Part shown: positions 1 through 6,581 of the stretch, piece by piece
Numbering within the stretch: position 1 is the stretch's first letter
Layout of the letters: every line of letters starts with the position of its first letter
The notes under the pieces: generated by a model
What the model saw: the letters and a program-made list of their open reading frames with translations, nothing else
Database searches by the model: none
Told to the model about the DNA's origin: nothing
DNA from: Chitinophaga pinensis
GTDB lineage: Bacteria; Bacteroidota; Bacteroidia; SXHM01
NCBI GenBank assembly: GCA_945889235.1
Contig: CAMDBK010000170.1
Location: 1-6,853 of the forward strand
DNA: 6,853 nt
Direction of reading: 5' to 3'
Made by a program: the position numbers and the translations under genes

Positions 1-768
1 TTGAATTATGTTTATCGCCTCTAATTGAGCAAATAAAAAGCCTGCAGATAATTCTGATAATCTGTAGGATGAGCCTAAATCTACCCATTCATACTTTTTC
101 GTTTTTCCTTGAGAAAAATTTTTTCTGTTTGTTCCTTTTTCAATTACTACTTCTGCTCTTTCTGAAAACTGTTTGTCATTAATAACCAACATACCGCCTT
201 CACCACAAGTAATATTTTTTGTTTCATGGAAAGAAAAAGTTGATACTTGTCCAAAAGTTCCTAAAGGCTTTTTATTATAGTACCCATGAATAGCGTGAGC
301 AGCATCTTCAATAACAAAAAGGCTATTCTGTTTTGCTATTAAAAGTATTTCATTCATGTCACATGCAATACCTGCATAGTGAACAGGAACAATGGCCTTG
401 GTTTTTTTTGTTATCAGTTGTTCAATTCTGGCAACATCAATATTAGGATTATCAGAGCCTGAATCTGCAAAAACAATTTTTGCACCTCTTAGTGCAAAAG
501 CATTTGCAGTTGAAACATAGGTATAGGAAGGCATTATTATCTCGTCACCCGGTTTAATATTTAAAAGTATTGCCGCCATCTCAAGCGCGGATGTACAAGA
601 AGTAGTTAATAATGAATTGTTAATACCGTACTTCTCAGAAAAAAAATTGTTGCATCTTATAGAATAATTGCCTGTTCCTGTAAGGCTTGCCGAATCCAAA
701 ACATCTTTGAAGTATAAATTTTCATTACCGGCTTTGTAATATGAATTAAAGAGTATTTTTGTTTTCAC
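1..768 (-). CDS. wecE: dTDP-4-amino-4,6-dideoxygalactose transaminase, WecE/RffA type (partial, 3' end outside window)
   Basis: This is a PLP-dependent sugar aminotransferase of the DegT/DnrJ/EryC1 family. WecE moves an amino group from glutamate to C4 of dTDP-4-keto-6-deoxyglucose, giving dTDP-Fuc4N, a cytoplasmic sugar donor. The first 256 residues are present; E. coli WecE is about 376 long, so roughly the last third lies off the left edge. Visible signatures closely resemble E. coli WecE as I recall it: TSCTSALEMAA (56-66), PGDEIIMPSYTYVSTANAF (73-91), IVPVHYAGIACDM (126-138), EDAAHA (154-159) with the cofactor-contacting Asp155, and SFHETKN (179-185), where Lys184 should be the Schiff-base lysine. 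KGTNR (211-215) and LGSSYRLSEL (231-240) also fit. The start is taken as GTG at 768-766 because it aligns with the family N-terminus. The overlapping ATG at 770-768 is followed at once by TGA. It is transcribed away from the plus-strand operon. The family is secure; the exact product stereochemistry is inferred. Confidence 0.9.
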   Translation of the reverse strand, partial: MKTKILFNSYYKAGNENLYFKDVLDSASLTGTGNYSIRCNNFFSEKYGINNSLLTTSCTSALEMAAILLNIKPGDEIIMPSYTYVSTANAFALRGAKIVFADSGSDNPNIDVARIEQLITKKTKAIVPVHYAGIACDMNEILLIAKQNSLFVIEDAAHAIHGYYNKKPLGTFGQVSTFSFHETKNITCGEGGMLVINDKQFSERAEVVIEKGTNRKNFSQGKTKKYEWVDLGSSYRLSELSAGFLFAQLEAINIIQ

Positions 769-964
769 ATTTATGTATTTACAACCCAGCAAACAAAGGA
801 AAAGAAATAAAGGAGATTACCAAAGAAAAAGCCTTCATTCCTTTAAATTATTTATCAATTATTATTCAACGTGTTTAACCAACCTGCAAATTTATTAACT
901 ATCTTCTCGATATTTTCTTATCCCCAACTAATAAACAGGCATCAATTTTTGAAACTAATTTCAA
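769..964. other. divergent intergenic region between wecE and the plus-strand operon
   Basis: This 196-base AT-rich gap separates two divergently transcribed units, so it should hold the promoters for both. I see no convincing coding frame, tRNA or strong terminator hairpin. On the minus strand there is one match to the Bacteroidota -7 element TAnnTTTG (887-894). On the plus strand I found no good match to that consensus. A short inverted repeat lies at the right end and reaches into the start codon at 965. Confidence 0.6.
887..894 (-). promoter_or_regulatory. possible Bacteroidota -7 promoter element for wecE
   Basis: Read on the minus strand this is TAAATTTG, an exact match to the Bacteroidota sigma factor -7 consensus TAnnTTTG. 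It lies about 120 bases upstream of the wecE GTG start. No TTG/TTTG element is found at the expected spacing of about 19-20 bases upstream; the nearest TTG is about 30 bases away. In AT-rich DNA a match of this size can arise by chance, so this is only a candidate. Confidence 0.22.
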
Positions 965-965
965 A
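948..965 (+). repeat. short inverted repeat overlapping the start codon at 965
   Basis: TTTGAAA (948-954) and TTTCAAA (959-965) are perfect 7-base inverted arms around a CTAA loop. The right arm ends on the A of the ATG at 965. In mRNA it could form a weak AU-rich hairpin covering the translation start region, or in DNA it could be a small palindromic operator. The arms are short and AT-rich, so function is uncertain. Confidence 0.35.
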
Positions 966-2080
966 TGCCTAAATTAAAATTTGTTGATAGTTTAAGAGGC
1001 CTGGCAATACTTGGGGTATTAATGGTTCATTGCGGGATGACAGGCAGCGGTCATGATAGTATGCCTGATTCTTTAGTTACATTTCTAAATTCAGGTCAGT
1101 ATGGGGTTCAGTTGTTTTTTCTTACAAGCTCTTTCACATTGTTTTTATCCTATACATCACGCTCAACAAATATAATAAATATAAAAAAAAACTTTTTTAT
1201 AAGAAGATTTTTCAGAATAGTCCCGCTTTATTATGCAGGTCTGCTTTATTATATAATTGAAAGAGTAGTTGGATTTAACTTTTTTTCAACTGGTTTATTA
1301 TTAAATGAATTTTCGTGGGGTGCATTTCTTTCAAATATCTTTTTTATACATGGAATATTACCTTCATGGATAAACAGCTATGTTCCAGGAGGGTGGTCAA
1401 TTACCGTTGAAATGACTTTTTACTTACTTTTTCCTTTCATTTTTTCTAAGGTTAAGAATTTAAATGATTCTATACTTTTTTTTCTGCTAACATTGTTCAT
1501 TTTAACTGGGTTAAATTTCTTATTAACAACCAATATTTATTGGGACAAAATGAACTTCTTATACTATTATCTGCCCAATCAAATGCCTGTATTCGCTTTG
1601 GGCATTATGGTTAATTTTTTAATAGTTGAAAAAGATAAAACAATAAAAAACAGCACACTGGTATTAACCCTTTTTGCAGGATTATTTTTCTGTTACATAC
1701 AAATAGGTGTTCATATATTATTTAGCTTAGCTTTCTTTTTACTATTGTATATTTTAAGTAAAAAAGAGTATAAAATACTTGTTAATCCGATAACCATTTA
1801 CATTGGGAAGATAAGTTACAGTATGTATATTACTCATTTTGGTATCATCTATTTCTTAAACAGAATAGGTTTTGTAAATTATATTATTGTAGATAGTCCA
1901 TGGTCATCAGTTCTGAACTACATTATCAGATTTGCTTTTCTTTTAATATTAACAATTGGATTATCAACCATTACCTTCAAAATCATTGAAGTACCTTTTC
2001 AAAATATAGGAGCATCAATAATAAAAAAAATAGGGCTTAAAAAAAGTATTCTTCAACCAATAATTGTAAGCAAAGAATAA
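965..2080 (+). CDS. acyltransferase 3 family membrane protein (OafA-like sugar O-acyltransferase)
   Basis: This 371-residue integral membrane protein of the acyltransferase 3 family (PF01757) probably transfers an acetyl or other acyl group to a sugar hydroxyl of a surface glycan at the inner membrane. The N-terminal family motif is clear: FVDSLRGLAILGV (6-18) with Asp8 and Arg11, and the putative catalytic His22 in MVHCG. Further family blocks are GVQLFFLTSSFTLFLS (47-62), RRFFRIVPLYY (80-90), GGWSITVEMTFYLLFP (142-157, with Glu149), GKISYSMYITHFGI (281-294) and IEVPFQN (341-347). About ten hydrophobic helices are apparent. The length is normal for a stand-alone protein without the extra SGNH domain. 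The ATG at 965 places the DSLRG motif at the usual distance from the N-terminus. It is the first gene of the plus-strand run. The acceptor sugar cannot be read from sequence, although amidotransferase and legB genes downstream make a diamino sugar acid one possibility. A run of nine A (1183-1191) lies within it. Confidence 0.88.
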   Translation: MPKLKFVDSLRGLAILGVLMVHCGMTGSGHDSMPDSLVTFLNSGQYGVQLFFLTSSFTLFLSYTSRSTNIINIKKNFFIRRFFRIVPLYYAGLLYYIIERVVGFNFFSTGLLLNEFSWGAFLSNIFFIHGILPSWINSYVPGGWSITVEMTFYLLFPFIFSKVKNLNDSILFFLLTLFILTGLNFLLTTNIYWDKMNFLYYYLPNQMPVFALGIMVNFLIVEKDKTIKNSTLVLTLFAGLFFCYIQIGVHILFSLAFFLLLYILSKKEYKILVNPITIYIGKISYSMYITHFGIIYFLNRIGFVNYIIVDSPWSSVLNYIIRFAFLLILTIGLSTITFKIIEVPFQNIGASIIKKIGLKKSILQPIIVSKE

Positions 2081-2108
2081 CTAATTACGCAAAGTAAAAA
2101 TACTAAAA

Positions 2109-3209
2109 ATGCTCAATAATAAAACAGTAGCTGTTGTAGTACCAGCCTATAACGAAGAGAAACAAATTGGAATGGTAATTGAAACTATGCCTGATTTTGT
2201 AGACCGCATTATTATTGTTAATGATTTAAGCAAAGATAAGACTAGTGATGTAGTTCTGAAGTATATTGAAATTGATAATTCTGTTAAAAAAATAATTCAA
2301 AATAAGCAGCTTATGGAATTTCAATCAACACGGTATAATCGTGCTGAAGAAGTTTTACATATTCAGGGTTCAGAAGAAATCAGGTTATTCAACCCCTCTG
2401 AAGTAGCTAATAAAAAGGAGGAAACCGATAGGATTATCCTTATCAATCATAAAATTAACGGAGGTGTGGGGGGGGCAATTGCTACGGGCTACAAATGGTG
2501 TAAAGACCACGCTATTGATTGTACAGCCGTTATGGCAGGTGATGGTCAAATGGACCCATCTGAATTAGAAAGTCTTTGCAATCCTGTTGTTTATGAAGGA
2601 ATTGATTACGTTAAAGGCAATCGTTTAATTCATCGCAGTGCCTGGCTGGTAATTCCAAAGACAAGGTATTTCGGAAATTCTATTCTTTCAATTTTAACAA
2701 AATTAGCATCGGGGTATTGGAGGGTAAGCGACACTCAGACCGGGTATACCGCCACTTCAAATGCAGCTTTAAATGCAATTCGATTACATGATATTTACCG
2801 CAGTTACGGCATGCCGAATGATATGCTTGTAAAACTGAATATTGCAATGTGTACTATACGGGAAATACCGATAAAGCCTGTTTATAAAGTAGGTGAAGAA
2901 TCTAAAATGAAAATAGGAAAAGTTATTCCCAGAATTTCGTGGCTTTTGTTTAAATCTTTCTATAAACGACTTTGGATAAAATATCTTTTCAGAGATTTTC
3001 ATCCATTATTTCTATTATATAACTACGCTTTTATTTCTTTATTAATCTCATTACCCTACTTAATAAAAATAATAGCCTCTTTTATAACAAATGAGCATCT
3101 TTCATACGAACCTTTGTTAGCTTTTATCTTTCTGTTCACCAGCAGTTTTCAATCTTTGTTATTTGCAATGTGGATGGATATTCAGGATAATGAACGATTG
3201 TACAAGTAA
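2109..3209 (+). CDS. membrane-anchored family 2 glycosyltransferase (GT-A, DPM1-like)
   Basis: This 366-residue glycosyltransferase of family GT2 should use a nucleotide sugar on the cytoplasmic face of the inner membrane, probably with a lipid-linked acceptor. The GT-A domain shows VVVPAYNEE (9-17), IIVNDLSKDKT (35-45) with Asp39, NGGVGGAIATGYKW (117-130), AGDGQMDP (143-150) as the metal/nucleotide-binding DxD-like block, KGNRL (169-173) and SDTQTGYTA (207-215). Two hydrophobic C-terminal segments at about 298-325 and 333-356 anchor it, ending in a family-like AMWMDIQDNERL. Between the nucleotide-binding Asp39 block and the NGG motif there are about 70 residues (46-116), longer than usual, rich in charged and polar residues. 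The codons for the NGGVGG motif contain a run of eight G. An A-rich leader rather than a Shine-Dalgarno precedes the ATG, and the gap from the acyltransferase gene is 28 bases. The donor and acceptor are unknown. Confidence 0.88.
   Translation: MLNNKTVAVVVPAYNEEKQIGMVIETMPDFVDRIIIVNDLSKDKTSDVVLKYIEIDNSVKKIIQNKQLMEFQSTRYNRAEEVLHIQGSEEIRLFNPSEVANKKEETDRIILINHKINGGVGGAIATGYKWCKDHAIDCTAVMAGDGQMDPSELESLCNPVVYEGIDYVKGNRLIHRSAWLVIPKTRYFGNSILSILTKLASGYWRVSDTQTGYTATSNAALNAIRLHDIYRSYGMPNDMLVKLNIAMCTIREIPIKPVYKVGEESKMKIGKVIPRISWLLFKSFYKRLWIKYLFRDFHPLFLLYNYAFISLLISLPYLIKIIASFITNEHLSYEPLLAFIFLFTSSFQSLLFAMWMDIQDNERLYK
2468..2475 (+). repeat. G8 homopolymer tract inside the GT2 gene
   Basis: Eight consecutive G cover the codons GTG GGG GGG GCA (Val120 to Ala123) of the conserved NGGVGGA motif. 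By hand translation, loss of one G leads to TAG at 2566-2568 and gain of one G leads to TAA at 2501-2503, both before the DGQMDP active-site block. In this AT-rich DNA, GGG codons where GGA or GGT would serve equally well are unusual. The run is read directly from the sequence; a switching role is inferred. Confidence 0.6.
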
Positions 3210-3212
3210 TCA

Positions 3213-4277
3213 ATGAGAATACTTTTCTTTTTTGTTCATCCGGCAAAATATCATTTGTTTAAGCATACTATTAACCGGCTTTTAAAAGAAGGTTACTCAG
3301 TAGAAATAGCCATTATTTCAAAAGATGTTTTAGAAGATTTAATCAGGCAGGAAGGATGGAAATACACTAATATTTTTCCGGAGGGCCGAAGAATTAAAAA
3401 TATACCTATTCTTATTTCTACCAGTATAAATTTTATAAAAACTTTGTGGCGATTGTGGGTTTACACTAATAATAAAAAGTTTGATCTATTTGTAACAGAT
3501 GATTGCCTGACAATTATAGGGAAAATAAAAAAAATACCGTCCCTAATGTTTACAGACAATGAGCTTTCAACAATTCCGGAAAGTTCACTCTTGCTACACA
3601 CATCAACAAAAATTCTTGCGCCAGCCTGCGTTCTGCTCGGAAAATATGAAGAAAAAAAAATTCCTTTTAACGGGTACAAAGAACTTACATACCTGCATCC
3701 CAACTATTACAAACCAAACCCTGCTATATTAAAAAAAATCAAAGCCGAAAACAGCAGGTATTTTGTACTAAGAGTAGTTTCAATGACCGCAAGCCATGAC
3801 AGAGGTATAAAAGGAATTACAGATTCTTATCTTGAACAACTGGTTGATTTGCTTAAACCATATGGTAAAATATTTATTTCTTCAGAACGCAAGCTCCCGG
3901 AACATTTAAAAAAACACGAACTTAAAATAGAATCGAAGGAGATTTTTGACGTAATTAGCTATGCTGACCTTTTTATCAGTGATAGCGGAACCATGTCATC
4001 TGAAGCCGCTGTACTGGGAACGCCCTCCATCATGTTTCATGATTTTATTGGACGTCTTAAAGTTATGGAAGAAAAGGAAAAAAAGTATGGATTGATGTTT
4101 GGTTACAGACCAGACCAGTTTGCTGAAATGGTGAAAAAGATTAAGGAACTGGCGGAAAATAACAACCTGAGAGAAGAATGGATGATAAAAAAAATGAAAA
4201 TGTTAGATGAAAAGGAAGATTTAAATAAACTGATGTATTCTATTTTTACAAATCCCGATAAATTTTTACACGCCTGA
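3213..4277 (+). CDS. DUF354 family protein, predicted GT-B-like fold
   Basis: This 354-residue protein looks like the DUF354 family (PF04007), which is uncharacterised and thought to resemble UDP-GlcNAc 2-epimerases and GT-B glycosyltransferases such as MurG and LpxB. Visible family blocks are the N-terminal FFFVHPAKYHLFKHTI (5-20), a TDDCL segment (95-99), YLHPNYYKPNP (160-170), SMTASHDRGIKGI (190-202), and SDSGTMSSEAAVLGTPSI (256-273), which resembles the nucleotide-binding block of the epimerase/GT-B group. It has no signal peptide and no obvious membrane helix, so it is probably cytoplasmic. The start lies 3 bases after the GT2 stop, and its stop is 1 base before the start of the amidotransferase gene, which suggests translational coupling. 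It could be a glycosyltransferase or a nucleotide-sugar enzyme acting on the amidated sugar. The reaction is not known from the sequence. A run of nine A (3652-3660) lies within it. Confidence 0.8.
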   Translation: MRILFFFVHPAKYHLFKHTINRLLKEGYSVEIAIISKDVLEDLIRQEGWKYTNIFPEGRRIKNIPILISTSINFIKTLWRLWVYTNNKKFDLFVTDDCLTIIGKIKKIPSLMFTDNELSTIPESSLLLHTSTKILAPACVLLGKYEEKKIPFNGYKELTYLHPNYYKPNPAILKKIKAENSRYFVLRVVSMTASHDRGIKGITDSYLEQLVDLLKPYGKIFISSERKLPEHLKKHELKIESKEIFDVISYADLFISDSGTMSSEAAVLGTPSIMFHDFIGRLKVMEEKEKKYGLMFGYRPDQFAEMVKKIKELAENNNLREEWMIKKMKMLDEKEDLNKLMYSIFTNPDKFLHA

Positions 4278-4278
4278 T

Positions 4279-5424
4279 ATGGTTGATGAAAAAAAAATAT
4301 GCACAAGATGTGTAATGGACTTAACCGTTCCCGATATACATTTTGATAAAGACGGAATCTGCAATTACTGCAAAATTCAGGAACACCTTGAACTGGATTA
4401 TCCAAGAGGCGAAAAAGGAAAACAAGATTTCGAAAAACTTATAGACGAAATAAAACAAAAAGGTAAAAACAAAAAATACGATTGTGTAGTTGGCTTAAGC
4501 GGTGGAACCGACAGTACCTACCTGCTTCTGCTTTGTAAGCAGTATGGATTACGACCGCTAGCTGTAACTGTTGACAACGGCTGGCATACCGAAATAGCAG
4601 TTAATAATATTAAAAATGCGCTTGATATTCTTGGTTATGATTTAGAAACTTATGTCATAAACTGGAATGAAATGAAAGCTATACATCTTGCATTTATGCG
4701 CGCTGCCCTGCCCTGGCCCGATGGCTCTACAGATATTGCTATTCGTGAAGGGTTATACCGCATGGCTTCTAAACATGGAATAAAATACATTTTTAACGGG
4801 CATGATTTCAGAACAGAGGGTCGCCAGCCCGATGAATGGACATGGACTGACGGAAAAATGATTAAACACATTTGCGGGCAAAACAACATTAAACTAAAAT
4901 CATTTCCTAACCAAAGTATTTTTGATTTGGTATACTGGGGATTTGTAAGTGGCATAAAAGACATTCGCCCTTTCTGGTATTTACCTTACAGTAAAATTGA
5001 AGCACGGAAAATAATTGAAAAAGAACTGGGATGGAAATACTATGGAGGACATCACCACGAAAATGTTTTCACAAAATACATTATTGGTGTGTGGCTGCCG
5101 CAAAAATTCGGAATTGATAAGAGGAAAGTAACTTACTCAGCACAAATAAGAACCGGGGAGCTAAATCGCGAAGAAATTATGAAGGAACTAGAACATCTAC
5201 CCTACCCAGAAAAGCAAATGGCTGATGACAGGGAGTATGTTATAAAAAAATTGGGCATAACTGAAAATGAAATGCAGCGAATTTGGAATTTGCCGAATAA
5301 AAAATTTACAGATTATCCATCCTATTATCCATTCTATATGAAAACCAAAAAACTGGCTAATTTCGCTTTCAGGTATATTCTTAACTACAAGCCGGTAATG
5401 AGTTACGGAATAGATAGCAAGTAG
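4279..5424 (+). CDS. N-acetyl sugar amidotransferase, WbpG/PseA family
   Basis: This 381-residue ATP-dependent enzyme is predicted to replace the carbonyl oxygen of a sugar N-acetyl group with nitrogen, giving an acetamidino sugar, as WbpG does in Pseudomonas O-antigen synthesis and PseA does for pseudaminic acid. The N-terminus has two CxxC pairs, CTRC (8-11) and CNYC (28-31), probably a zinc site, joined by the family block VMDLTVPDIHFDKDGI (12-27). The ATP-pyrophosphatase P-loop SGGTDST is at 74-80, followed by AVTVDNGWH (95-103). NGHDFRTEG (173-181) and GGHHHENVFTKYI (256-268) are further blocks typical of the family. The length is normal. Family members usually receive ammonia from HisH/HisF-like partners, but neither is adjacent here. 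It starts 1 base after the DUF354 stop. The family call is firm; whether the substrate is a mannosamine derivative, a nonulosonic acid precursor or another sugar is open. Confidence 0.92.
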   Translation: MVDEKKICTRCVMDLTVPDIHFDKDGICNYCKIQEHLELDYPRGEKGKQDFEKLIDEIKQKGKNKKYDCVVGLSGGTDSTYLLLLCKQYGLRPLAVTVDNGWHTEIAVNNIKNALDILGYDLETYVINWNEMKAIHLAFMRAALPWPDGSTDIAIREGLYRMASKHGIKYIFNGHDFRTEGRQPDEWTWTDGKMIKHICGQNNIKLKSFPNQSIFDLVYWGFVSGIKDIRPFWYLPYSKIEARKIIEKELGWKYYGGHHHENVFTKYIIGVWLPQKFGIDKRKVTYSAQIRTGELNREEIMKELEHLPYPEKQMADDREYVIKKLGITENEMQRIWNLPNKKFTDYPSYYPFYMKTKKLANFAFRYILNYKPVMSYGIDSK

Positions 5425-5431
5425 CCAGTAA

Positions 5432-6571
5432 ATGACGACTGAAACCAAACCTGCCGAAATAATATATATCGGCACTACAACTGATACTTATGCTGTACAG
5501 CTGCTGAAAAATTTATCAGTCTATAACGAAATTAAACTTGCGTTATTTGATAAATATACAGGTAAAAAATATCATCCTAATGAAATTACTCAATCTGCAA
5601 CTGAAGAAAGTGGTAAAATTTTCAAAACCGGAATTATACTAAAACTTTATTACCTCCTGCGTTCAAACCTAAGACTACACAGTATTGTTATAAGAAGCAG
5701 AAATACTACAACCTTTCATATTCTTTACCTTGAAATTTATCACGTTCTTTTATTCCCCTATTTTCTTTTTTCAAAGAAAAAATTAATTCTTACTTTTTAT
5801 GGTACTGATTTAATGGAAGCCAAACGCAGATTATTTCGCATTTTGTACTTACCTGTAGTAAAGTGTGCTTCTCAAATCACTTTTCTTAATGATCAGTACA
5901 ACACATTCTTTTCTTCCATTTTTAAAAAAAAATATAATTCAAAAATCAAAGTCATTCGTTTTGGTTTAAGTAATTTGAAACATATTAATGAACTCAGAAA
6001 CATCAGCAAAAATGAACTTAATAATATTTTCAATTTTCCGGAAAACAAACTGTGTATCACCTGCGGAACTTATGGCGGAAATAATAACAATCAACAATCA
6101 ATTTTAGAGGAACTTCGTAAGCTTCCATCAAATAACAAAGAAAAAATTCACCTGATTTTTCCCTGTACTTATGGCTCTTCAAAACATGATATAGAAGGTC
6201 TAGAGAAAAAACTTATTGCATCAGGGTTTTCATTCACTTTGCTTAAAAACCATTTAAATAATAAGGAAATTGCTGCATTAAGACTAATGAGTACTATTCT
6301 AATCCATTTACCTAATCACGACCAATTATCAGCCTCAATGGTTGAAACATTGTATGCAGGGGGACAAGTAATCACAGGTTCGTGGCTGCCATATGATGTG
6401 ATTCAAAAAAACGGAGTAGAATTAAACCTTATTTCTTCATTCAGTGAATTAAACAAGCGAGTTACTGAAATTATAAGTCAACAATCTATACCTTTGAAAA
6501 ATTCTGAACAGATTAATAAATTATTTTCGTGGGAAGCTAACATAGCGCATTGGCGTATGTTATATTCATAA
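5432..6571 (+). CDS. putative GT-B glycosyltransferase, faintly WecF-like
   Basis: I recognise this 379-residue protein only at fold level. It is likely a cytoplasmic, membrane-associated glycosyltransferase with a GT-B layout. The N-terminal half has alternating strands and helices and a hydrophobic patch (about 99-122) ending in LILTFYGTDLMEA (118-130), which resembles the acceptor-domain W/YGxD block of family 4 and family 56 enzymes. The C-terminal half begins at ITCGTYGGNNNNQQSILEEL (209-228), continues with LIFPCTYGSS (241-250) and ends with DQLSASMVETLYAGGQVI (297-314) and SWLPYDVIQKNGVEL (317-331). The order G-N-x-x-l, P-x-x-Y-G, Q-x-s, G-x-x-V recalls WecF (GT56, dTDP-Fuc4NAc:lipid II transferase), which fits the nearby wecE, but identity is low by eye. 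The start lies 7 bases after the amidotransferase stop. A generic family 4 transferase is an equal alternative. A run of nine A (5924-5932) occurs inside. Confidence 0.65.
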   Translation: MTTETKPAEIIYIGTTTDTYAVQLLKNLSVYNEIKLALFDKYTGKKYHPNEITQSATEESGKIFKTGIILKLYYLLRSNLRLHSIVIRSRNTTTFHILYLEIYHVLLFPYFLFSKKKLILTFYGTDLMEAKRRLFRILYLPVVKCASQITFLNDQYNTFFSSIFKKKYNSKIKVIRFGLSNLKHINELRNISKNELNNIFNFPENKLCITCGTYGGNNNNQQSILEELRKLPSNNKEKIHLIFPCTYGSSKHDIEGLEKKLIASGFSFTLLKNHLNNKEIAALRLMSTILIHLPNHDQLSASMVETLYAGGQVITGSWLPYDVIQKNGVELNLISSFSELNKRVTEIISQQSIPLKNSEQINKLFSWEANIAHWRMLYS

Positions 6572-6581
6572 AAGAAAAAAA

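Noticed and set aside
769..964. A plus-strand Bacteroidota promoter (TTTG...TAnnTTTG) for the operon
   Set aside because: No TAnnTTTG match was found on the plus strand in this gap; the closest candidate before the TTTG at 948-951 lacks the TA. A promoter may exist but I cannot place it.
1183..1191. Runs of nine A in the acyltransferase gene and similar A9 runs at 3652-3660, 4289-4297 and 5924-5932 as phase-variation tracts
   Set aside because: Runs of this size are expected in such AT-rich coding sequence with many Lys codons, and they occur in most genes here, so they carry little signal compared with the single G8 run.
2081..2108. Terminator or separate promoter between the acyltransferase and GT2 genes
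   Set aside because: The 28-base gap is A-rich with no hairpin; it looks like an ordinary within-operon leader.
2784..3002. Open frames on the minus strand inside the plus-strand genes (also 3461-3703, 4103-4405, 4650-4964 and 5197-5475)
   Set aside because: They lie fully or mostly inside well-supported plus-strand genes, show no family motifs, and have the odd composition of antisense translation.
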